Below, piece after piece: positions 1-3,924 of a DNA stretch of 5,113 nucleotides (positions within the stretch are counted from its first letter, which is position 1; each line of letters starts with the position of its first letter). Where the stretch lies: assembly GCA_021299675.1 (NCBI GenBank), contig JAJTIF010000414.1, positions 1-5,113 on the forward strand. The letters run 5' to 3'. The notes beneath the pieces were generated by a model. The model saw only the letters and a list, made by a program, of their open reading frames with translations, made no database searches and was not told the origin of the DNA. This DNA is from Pseudomonadota bacterium. Lineage in GTDB: Bacteria; Bdellovibrionota; Bacteriovoracia; Bacteriovoracales; Bacteriovoracaceae. Position numbers and translations under genes: made by a program.

Positions 1-159
1 GTTCAATGGAAACGGGAAGTCTTTGACTTAGACCAAAAGAAGCTCGCAACTCTTAAGGCATCACAGGGGTGGACAAATGCGGAGCTGGCCTGTCATTTCG
101 GGGGTCAGTGTCAGCACTATTAAGGTTTACCTGTACGACTATGATCGGACGGGGAACAA
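1..159 (+). repeat. Direct repeat, left copy (partner 886-1043)
   Basis: This stretch matches 886-1043 at about 92 percent by hand alignment, with roughly a dozen substitutions and one extra base. Positions 1-58 are identical to 886-943. Similarity ends abruptly after the AACAA at 155-159. The left boundary is not visible because the window starts inside the repeat. The two copies bracket the brnT-brnA pair. Confidence 0.9.
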
Positions 160-184
160 AGTGATGACTCCCAAAAGCAATTGA
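1..184 (+). pseudogene. Frameshifted, left-truncated copy of a small helix-turn-helix protein gene
   Basis: The window opens inside this gene. Frame 1 reads VQWKREVFDLDQKKLATLK and then GWTNAELACHF, the same protein as the intact gene at 847-1065. An extra G in the run at 101-104 (GGGG, against AGG in the intact copy) shifts the frame, so frame 1 stops at TAA 121-123. After the extra base, frame 2 continues the family sequence VSVSTIKVYLYDYDRTGNK and ends at TGA 182-184. The break falls inside the helix-turn-helix, so a shortened product would lack the recognition helix. The substitutions against the intact copy are otherwise mostly mild (E to A, K to Q, S to A, D to E), with R to C at codon 31, which fits recent decay. 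The 5' end lies outside the window. A sequencing error in the G run cannot be excluded. Confidence 0.75.
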
Positions 185-226
185 ACGTTACCTAAAGTAT
201 TGAAACTCTATTGAGCCTAAAATTCA

Positions 227-255
227 TTGATCTCTTTTGGTATAACAGTTATACT
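227..255 (+). promoter_or_regulatory. Sigma70-like promoter of the brnTA operon
   Basis: A -35 box TTGATC (227-232, four of six consensus bases) and a -10 box TATACT (250-255, five of six) are separated by exactly 17 bp. The expected transcription start is about 262-263, which is the first base of the brnT ATG. The message would then have essentially no leader. The TTG at 227, an alternative in-frame start for brnT, is part of the -35 box and so is an unlikely start. This is inferred from pattern only. Confidence 0.6.
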
Positions 256-258
256 GTT
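240..258 (+). promoter_or_regulatory. Overlapping palindromes over the -10 box: likely BrnA operator
   Basis: Two perfect inverted repeats overlap here. GTATAAC-A-GTTATAC (240-254) has 7-bp arms and one central base. AACAGT-TAT-ACTGTT (244-258) has 6-bp arms and a 3-bp centre. Their centres are 4 bp apart and both cover the -10 box at 250-255. Ribbon-helix-helix antitoxins, including BrnA, are known to repress their own operons at palindromes in the promoter. Binding here by the BrnA encoded at 525-797 is inferred from position. Confidence 0.55.
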
Positions 259-262
259 GGTG

Positions 263-541
263 ATGCGGTTTAAATTTGATGATAACAAAAGCACACTGAT
301 TAAGGCCAATCCTCGAAGGGGGATTGATTTTAATGAGGTTCAGGAAATCTGGTCTCATCCTTATTACGAAGATTTTCGTAGCGATGATCCAGAACAGTTT
401 CGTGCGATTGGTTGGGTTAAAGGCAAACTGTATTCTGTGATCTTCGAAGTACGAGAAGATGCAGAGGGTGAGTTCTTACATTTAATCACCCTTTGGAAGT
501 CAACCAAAGAAGAGGTCAAACTTTATGAAAAAAATGTCTAA
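263..541 (+). CDS. brnT: BrnT family toxin (RelE-like ribonuclease)
   Basis: The 92-residue product has the length and layout of BrnT toxins: N-terminal MRFKFDDNKS, then RRGIDFNEVQEIW (19-30; family pattern KHGI-F-EA), an EQFRAIGWVKGKLYSVIFEV strand region (44-63), and a C-terminal HLITLWKSTKEEVKLYE (73-89; family pattern RIISAR-A---E---YE). BrnT proteins are RelE-fold ribonucleases that slow growth by cutting RNA and are neutralised by BrnA. The overlapping next gene encodes BrnA, which strongly supports the call. I chose ATG 263 over the in-frame TTG at 227 because the family starts at this point and the TTG lies inside the probable -35 box. No clear ribosome binding site precedes ATG 263, consistent with a leaderless message. 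The usual arginine of ISAR appears as tryptophan (residue 78), so activity should not be assumed. Confidence 0.85.
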   Translation: MRFKFDDNKSTLIKANPRRGIDFNEVQEIWSHPYYEDFRSDDPEQFRAIGWVKGKLYSVIFEVREDAEGEFLHLITLWKSTKEEVKLYEKNV

Positions 542-797
542 AAAATCGACTCGAAAATTATCTGCAGATGCAATCGCTGAAATGGCCGACAATGGTAAGA
601 ACATCTCAAAATTTTTTTCTAATTCTGGGACTATGAAGAGTCCCATTCAAAGGGTGAATGTGGATTTCACGGAGACCATGCTCGAAGAGTTAGATTCTAT
701 TGCGGATGAGTTAAACATCAGTCGGCAGGCAGTGATTAAGACTTATCTTCGCCAAGCACTCGACCAGCACTATATTGCCAAGTCGAAGGTCAGTTAA
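525..797 (+). CDS. brnA: BrnA family ribbon-helix-helix antitoxin
   Basis: This 90-residue protein is the expected partner of BrnT. Residues 11-35 form the toxin-contacting arm typical of BrnA (KLSADAIAEMADNGKNISKFF). Residues 41-83 are a ribbon-helix-helix DNA-binding domain: strand IQRVNVDF, helix TETMLEELDSIADEL, then NISRQAVIKTYLRQALDQHY. The family binds BrnT and, as a dimer of dimers, represses the shared promoter. The gene overlaps brnT by 17 bp, so the two are co-transcribed and probably translationally coupled in the usual brnT-brnA order. An AAGAGG at 510-515 lies 9 bases before ATG 525. A second ATG at 534, three codons in, is possible but worse placed. The likely operator is the double palindrome at 240-258. 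Confidence 0.88.
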   Translation: MKKMSKKSTRKLSADAIAEMADNGKNISKFFSNSGTMKSPIQRVNVDFTETMLEELDSIADELNISRQAVIKTYLRQALDQHYIAKSKVS

Positions 798-846
798 ATC
801 TCAGAGCAGGTTCGGCCAGCGTAGAAGTGGTGGAGGACGCCCCATA

Positions 847-1065
847 GTGGTCGAACACCCTGTGATTGTTAAAAGATCACACTCAGTTCAATGGAAACGG
901 GAAGTCTTTGACTTAGACCAAAAGAAGCTCGCAACTCTTAAGGAATCAAAGGGATGGACAAATTCTGATCTGGCCCGTCATTTCGAGGTCAGTGTCAGCA
1001 CTATCAAGGTTTGCCTGTACGACTATGATCGGACGGGTAACAAGAAAGGGGTTCGCTCTGAGTAA
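847..1065 (+). CDS. Small helix-turn-helix protein of unknown function, intact copy
   Basis: From GTG 847 the product is 72 residues. The preferred start has a GGAGG at 832-836, ten bases upstream; no ATG exists in this frame. The frame is open further back to a TTG at 775, which would add 24 residues rich in R, S and G and overlap the end of brnA. Residues 37-60 (WTNSDLARHFEVSVSTIKVCLYDY) fit a helix-turn-helix: LARHF first helix, EVS turn, VSTIKVCL recognition helix. The segment before it (VQWKREVFDLDQKKLATLKESKG) is strongly conserved in the broken copy at 1-184, so the protein rather than only the DNA seems to have been kept. I do not recognise the family. It follows brnA by 49 bp on the same strand and could be in that operon, as an extra regulator or a neighbour carried along. 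Confidence 0.6.
   Translation: MVEHPVIVKRSHSVQWKREVFDLDQKKLATLKESKGWTNSDLARHFEVSVSTIKVCLYDYDRTGNKKGVRSE
886..1043 (+). repeat. Direct repeat, right copy (partner 1-159)
   Basis: This is the second copy of the repeat that brackets brnTA, lying inside the intact HTH gene. The distance from copy to copy is 885 bp, which would be the period of a tandem duplication of an HTH-brnT-brnA unit. Sequence after 1043 is unrelated to that after 159. Confidence 0.9.
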
Positions 1066-1092
1066 GCTGATCTGAGTAGCAGTTAAATGGCT

Positions 1093-1109
1093 TAGTAAAG
1101 CTGGTCGAA
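1093..1109 (+). repeat. Inverted repeat, left arm (partner 3028-3044)
   Basis: TAGTAAAGCTGGTCGAA on the plus strand matches TAGTCAAGCTGGTCGAA on the minus strand at 3044-3028, 16 of 17 bases. The two arms enclose the cytochrome gene and its upstream region. A match of this length by chance in 5 kb is unlikely but not excluded. Confidence 0.45.
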
Positions 1110-1130
1110 GGGGGTGACTGACCCGGTAGA

Positions 1131-1168
1131 TAAAACAAAATCGCCTGAGCTTTTAGCCTCAGGCGATT
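1131..1168 (-). terminator. Intrinsic terminator of the cytochrome gene
   Basis: AATCGCCTGAG (1139-1149) pairs perfectly with CTCAGGCGATT (1158-1168), giving an 11-bp stem and an 8-base loop. Read on the minus strand, the stem is followed by a T-rich tail (TTTTGTTTTATC). The hairpin lies about 50 bases beyond the TAG of the minus-strand gene at 1215-2630. On the plus strand the tail (GGAAATTATTTG) is poor, so it may end plus-strand transcription from the HTH gene only weakly. Confidence 0.8.
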
Positions 1169-1214
1169 GGAAATTATTTGTCGTTATTTCTGGTAAGTAG
1201 ATCGATTGCTAGTG

Positions 1215-2630
1215 CTATTGATCTAGAAAAGACTTGATATAAATCTGAACAGCAGCTCTATCCTCGGGACTAATCTCTCTATTTAAAGGCATTCGATTTT
1301 CTACAGGCGTATCCTTATTCAACCGATAGACGAAATGATCATAAGAAGATGGGTCTTCTTTAAATCTTTCAATAAGACTTTCAGGTTTAAATGAATAGCC
1401 TGTGAAGTCATCATTCTTATGACATTCCAAGCAGACATTTTGAAAAACTTTCTTGCCTTGAGTTAACTGGTCTTGGTTCACGCTCTGAGAGCTGATGCTC
1501 TGAAAGCTCAAGGTCTCAAGTCCTTTTTTGCCTTCATCCGCTAAGCTTTGACAGTCCACATCCATTCCCCCTTTTTCAACATTAATGATAAAAGGATAGA
1601 TCGCGGAATCATTTTTACTAAAGAGTTTAAACAAATACTGATCATCTAATCCACCTTTGGAATATTTAGATATAACCTGATGGTGCACTGAAGATCTGAA
1701 GTATTGAATATTAAAACTAGTATCTAGGAATTGCGTATCAACTCCAAGAAGGTTCATAAAATTTTCAAAGTATTTGTCCCTATATTCGCCGTAGCCCATT
1801 TTTGTGTCTCTTGAAAGGCTATCGATTTTTGTAAAAATCATTTTTTTATCTTCGGGCAGAGTCTTCCTGAAAAAGTCCTCACCGCATGCGAACAAAGTTA
1901 GAAGTGCTGCTTTAAAATCTTTATACTCTGGATGACTTGTCAAAATTCGTTTAACTCTTAAAAGATTCATGTCCACTATATGCTCAGTAAAATTAATGAT
2001 TGTCTGAGCTTTCTTAGTTCTTGAGCCGATGTCAGATTTATTAATGAGAGCAGCTTGATCAGAAAGCTTTTGAAGGTGCCTATAACGAGGATGATCCTTG
2101 GCTGATTGTACAAACCTTTTGACTTCGTCCAGCTCGGCAGAGCTTAACCTTCCATCATTACTTCCATAAGCTCCGGACCAAAAATTATACCCATTCCAAT
2201 TAGGTCTTAAATCAGATCCATGGCATCCAATACAACTTTGAGGGTTTTTAATTACTTTTGGCTTTCGAGAACCAAAATCAATTTCATGAGCTGAAAACGT
2301 GGCCTTGGTTTTATCAAAAAGAATCAGTTCTATTTTGTCTCCATTCTTCTGAGAATTATCACCATTGAAGCTAAAAACTAGCTGAGCAGTTTTTGAGAAA
2401 ACTAATGCTCGTGGCTTCTGATAAGTTGCTCCATGTAGACTATGGGAAGTGTGCATTAAGACAAAGTTCGATTTGGTATTCTGGTCAAAGCCTTCAATAA
2501 ATTCTGGTATCGTTGTTACTTTTTTATCGATGATGTAGTTTTCGATAGCTTCAATTGTGTAAGGCTCTTTCAGATGCGCAAAAGCCTGAGCGTGCAAGAA
2601 AAAGAGTAAGAGTAAGAGTAGTAGCTTCAT
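1215..2630 (-). CDS. Exported protein with two c-type haem-binding motifs, function unknown
   Basis: The 471-residue product begins with a signal peptide (MK, then a Leu/Phe core, probable cleavage AFA|H after residue 18), so it should be periplasmic. It has two CxxCH haem c motifs: CIGCH at 133-137, followed by a conserved-looking block rich in W, Y and G at 142-161, and CLECH at 400-404. The second lies in a C-terminal cytochrome c-like domain (about 388-470) with a likely axial methionine in NRMPLN (M447), the usual place for a small class I cytochrome c. About 260 residues without a recognisable motif separate the haems. Electron transfer or a peroxidase-like role is possible, but I cannot name a substrate or family. 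AAAGGG lies about four bases before the ATG. No convincing promoter was found upstream. The gene stands alone and ends at the terminator at 1131-1168. Its codon use (many TTA, CTA and AAA codons) is more AT-rich than that of dapF. Confidence 0.85.
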   Translation of the reverse strand: MKLLLLLLLFFLHAQAFAHLKEPYTIEAIENYIIDKKVTTIPEFIEGFDQNTKSNFVLMHTSHSLHGATYQKPRALVFSKTAQLVFSFNGDNSQKNGDKIELILFDKTKATFSAHEIDFGSRKPKVIKNPQSCIGCHGSDLRPNWNGYNFWSGAYGSNDGRLSSAELDEVKRFVQSAKDHPRYRHLQKLSDQAALINKSDIGSRTKKAQTIINFTEHIVDMNLLRVKRILTSHPEYKDFKAALLTLFACGEDFFRKTLPEDKKMIFTKIDSLSRDTKMGYGEYRDKYFENFMNLLGVDTQFLDTSFNIQYFRSSVHHQVISKYSKGGLDDQYLFKLFSKNDSAIYPFIINVEKGGMDVDCQSLADEGKKGLETLSFQSISSQSVNQDQLTQGKKVFQNVCLECHKNDDFTGYSFKPESLIERFKEDPSSYDHFVYRLNKDTPVENRMPLNREISPEDRAAVQIYIKSFLDQ

Positions 2631-2669
2631 ACAGCCCTTTTTGCAAAGGTGTGGCCATAGCTATATGGG

Positions 2670-2697
2670 CTAACACACTGGAACTACTGTCTATAAT
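2670..2697 (+). promoter_or_regulatory. Possible orphan promoter pointing into the repeat-bearing stretch
   Basis: There is a perfect -10 box TATAAT at 2692-2697. A weak -35 candidate CTAACA (2670-2675, four of six) lies 16 bp upstream. Transcription would start near 2704 and run into the strong terminator at 2979-3015, giving an RNA of about 300 bases. No established gene lies in that interval on this strand. The -35 match is poor, so this is tentative. Confidence 0.3.
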
Positions 2698-2726
2698 GCT
2701 CGACTAAGTGTCGATAAATTAGTCAA

Positions 2727-2903
2727 ATGAATATTTCTCTACAATTTAATTACAATCTGGAATTCGCCTCTGTGACATCAAGGCTTGGCCTTCACGTATG
2801 TTCCTCTCTAGTACGTGGAAACTCTCTATGCGAGGCCCCCCCTGTGTGCGGAAACTCTCTGTGCGCGGAAACTCTCTATATGCGGAAAGATGGCACTATT
2901 TAG
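2727..2903 (+). CDS. Doubtful 58-codon open reading frame crossing the tandem repeat
   Basis: ATG 2727 to TAG 2901-2903 would encode MNISLQFNYNLEFASVTSRL and continue with a Cys-containing repeat, RGNSLCEA, then CGNSLCAETL, produced by the DNA repeat. It begins about 23 bases after the possible start point of the orphan promoter. No Shine-Dalgarno sequence precedes it. The underlying repeat has a 17-bp period, which is not a multiple of three, so copies are read in different frames; that argues against selection as protein. An open frame of this size could occur by chance. Confidence 0.15.
   Translation: MNISLQFNYNLEFASVTSRLGLHVCSSLVRGNSLCEAPPVCGNSLCAETLYMRKDGTI
2817..2888. repeat. 17-bp tandem repeat, unit GGAAACTCTCTrTGCGC
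   Basis: The 11-mer GGAAACTCTCT occurs at 2817-2827, 2850-2860 and 2867-2877, and GGAAA starts again at 2884. The starts are 33, 17 and 17 bp apart, so the array has a 17-bp period with a degenerate unit at 2834-2849 (GG, a C run, then TGTGTGC). Unit tails are ATGCGA, GTGCGC and ATATGC. Four units plus a partial one are present. There are no spacers of constant length as in CRISPR arrays. Confidence 0.85.
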
Positions 2904-2978
2904 GACGTTTCGCGTTTAATTGAGAGGATTGAAATTTTTCCGGAGAGGCTGGAGATTCACTACGAATTATGACGTTCT

Positions 2979-3015
2979 AAAAAAGTGAGTTGGTTAATGC
3001 CAACTCACTTTTTTT
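2979..3015. terminator. Strong bidirectional intrinsic terminator
   Basis: A perfect 9-bp stem, GTGAGTTGG (2985-2993) with CCAACTCAC (3000-3008), has a 6-base loop and is extended by A6 (2979-2984) pairing with T7 (3009-3015). Both strands therefore show a stem followed by a T tract. On the minus strand it lies about 30 bases beyond the 3' end of the tRNA and is its likely terminator. On the plus strand it would end any transcript coming from the 2690-2980 stretch. Confidence 0.9.
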
Positions 3016-3027
3016 GGCAGTCGATGG

Positions 3028-3044
3028 TTCGACCAGCTTGACTA
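3028..3044 (-). repeat. Inverted repeat, right arm, beside the tRNA 3' end
   Basis: On the minus strand this reads TAGTCAAGCTGGTCGAA and matches 1093-1109 at 16 of 17 bases. It begins just after the CCA-encoding end of the tRNA, with a single base between. Confidence 0.45.
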
Positions 3045-3045
3045 G

Positions 3046-3122
3046 TGGTGGGACAAACAGGACTTGAACCTGTAACCACCCGGTTATGAGCCGGGGGCTC
3101 TAACCAATTGAGCTATTGTCCC
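3046..3122 (-). tRNA. tRNA with anticodon CAU (elongator Met or Ile2), CCA encoded
   Basis: Read on the minus strand, the 77 bases fold as a complete cloverleaf. The acceptor stem is GGGACAA/TTGTCCC, the D stem GCTC/GAGC, the anticodon stem CCCGG/CCGGG with loop CTCATAA, and the T stem ACAGG/CCTGT with loop TTCAAGT. Discriminator A and CCA follow (the CCA is 3046-3048 on the plus strand). The anticodon CAU is at 3086-3088. The G1-C72 pair is against initiator tRNA, which has a mismatch there. CAU also occurs in tRNA-Ile2, whose C is modified to lysidine by TilS. The CTCATAA loop and the CGGCTCATAACCG context resemble Ile2, but the acceptor stem does not settle it. The tRNA is divergent from dapF with only 22 bases between, so its promoter must lie over the start of dapF. 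Confidence 0.95.
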
Positions 3123-3144
3123 ACAGTGGGGTAGACTTTACCCT

Positions 3145-3924
3145 ATGAACACCTCATTCACCAAGTATTCAGCGAACGGAAATCACTTCATTCTTTTTGA
3201 CGAGATGCAAGAATCGGCTTGTATCACGGCTCAAGCGATTCAAGATTGGTGTCATCCCACGCTGGGGATTGGCGCTGATGGAGTGGCGAGCCTCTCACCC
3301 CACACTCAGCTCGATTTTACCTTCCGGCTTTGGAACTCCGATGGCGGTGAGGCGGAGATGTGCGGCAACGCGGCGAGAGCGGCGGCTTTTCACTACCTCA
3401 CTCACCACAGCTCAAAAAAAGAAGTGCGTTTTAAGACTATGAACGCCGAGTACCTGGCGCGTCTCGAGGGAGAGCGCCTGTGGCTTGAGATGAGTGAGAA
3501 GACAGAAAATACTAAGCTCGATCCTGCGCTGTTTAAGTCCTATTTAAATTTTTATTCGGCTGATACGGGCGTGCCGCATCTGGTGTTGCAGGTGAGCGAC
3601 GTTGAAAAAGTCGATCTCATGAAGGAGGCCCCGCTCTGGCGCTTCCATAAGATGTTCGAGCGTGGCACCAATGTGGATTTCATCTCTGTTCCCGATAAGA
3701 CCGTTGCGAAAGTTTTTTTGCGCGTCTACGAGCGCGGAGTGGAAGGAGAGACCTGGTCCTGTGGCACGGGCGTGGCAGCTGTGGGCTGGGCCTGTAAAAA
3801 ATTCTTCGGCTGGAGCAGTGACATCAGCGTCGTCACGAAAGGTGGCGAGCACCGGATCCGGTTTGTGAATGAAAAGCTGTGGTACTCAGGAGCCATTAAG
3901 CTGGTTTTTAAAGGCCAGCTTTAG
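3145..3924 (+). CDS. dapF: Diaminopimelate epimerase
   Basis: DapF interconverts LL- and meso-diaminopimelate in the cytoplasm, supplying peptidoglycan and lysine synthesis; it is a cofactor-free two-base enzyme with two active-site cysteines. Both are present: Cys73 in NSDGGEAEMCGNAARA (64-79) and Cys206 in YERGVEGETWSCGTG (195-209). Other family blocks are in order: FTKYSANGNHFILFD (5-19; usual form GLGNDF), GIGADGV (41-47), TGVPHLVL (141-148) and RGTNVDFI (173-180). The 259-residue length is slightly short but full-range, covering both halves of the pseudo-symmetric fold. The ERGVEGET form, one residue longer than the textbook ERGVGET, is a natural variant known in several phyla. ATG 3145 gives the usual N-terminus. 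No good ribosome binding site is seen; a GGGG at 3128-3131 is rather far. Its promoter would have to overlap the divergent tRNA. The 3' end overlaps the convergent next gene by 4 bp. Confidence 0.93.
   Translation: MNTSFTKYSANGNHFILFDEMQESACITAQAIQDWCHPTLGIGADGVASLSPHTQLDFTFRLWNSDGGEAEMCGNAARAAAFHYLTHHSSKKEVRFKTMNAEYLARLEGERLWLEMSEKTENTKLDPALFKSYLNFYSADTGVPHLVLQVSDVEKVDLMKEAPLWRFHKMFERGTNVDFISVPDKTVAKVFLRVYERGVEGETWSCGTGVAAVGWACKKFFGWSSDISVVTKGGEHRIRFVNEKLWYSGAIKLVFKGQL
3898..3921. terminator. Weak hairpin at the convergent gene ends
   Basis: AAGCTGG (3898-3904) pairs with CCAGCTT (3915-3921) around a 10-base loop, exactly where dapF and the barrel gene meet. There is no T tract on either strand after the stem, so it is at best a weak or Rho-assisted stop for both genes. 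It lies inside the dapF coding sequence and may be fortuitous. Confidence 0.25.

Larger units (their letters stand above)
2631..3045. other. Long intergenic stretch without a convincing gene
   Basis: This stretch lies between the start of the cytochrome gene (minus) and the 3' end of the tRNA (minus). It holds the cytochrome leader, a small inverted repeat CCATA-GCTA-TATGG (2655-2668), a plus-strand TATAAT (2692-2697), a short open frame (2727-2903), an inverted repeat CACGTA/TACGTG (2793-2798, 2812-2817), the 17-bp tandem repeat (2817-2888), a strong terminator (2979-3015) and a short inverted-repeat arm (3028-3044). I see no clear protein-coding gene in it. Confidence 0.7.

Noticed and set aside
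71..78. GGACAAA-like matches to the tRNA 3' end in the left region, as a possible att site copy
   Set aside because: Agreement is limited to about 8 bases and lies inside the HTH repeat, so it gives no support for integration.
227..262. Extended N-terminus of BrnT from TTG 227
   Set aside because: The TTG is part of the -35 box and the added residues do not belong to the BrnT family pattern.
2700..2714. Small inverted repeat TCGAC-TAAGT-GTCGA upstream of the cytochrome gene
   Set aside because: Five-bp arms are short, and I could not find a promoter next to it that would make it an operator.
2817..2888. CRISPR array
   Set aside because: The 17-bp units are directly adjacent, too short, and there are no unique spacers of constant length or cas genes.
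3126..3143. An 18-bp sequence upstream of dapF (GTGGGGTAGA with CCC at its end) that resembles the minus-strand sequence at 5075-5092
   Set aside because: Only 15 of 18 bases agree, and shared 10-mers are expected by chance in 5 kb; no functional reading suggests itself.
3197..3442. Plus-strand frames overlapping dapF in other frames (also 3662-3868)
   Set aside because: Arg-, Ser- and Ala-rich translations without domain features; out-of-frame shadows of dapF.
3544..3852. Open frame on the minus strand opposite dapF (102 codons)
   Set aside because: It is fully inside dapF, whose motifs are unmistakable, and shows no family features of its own.
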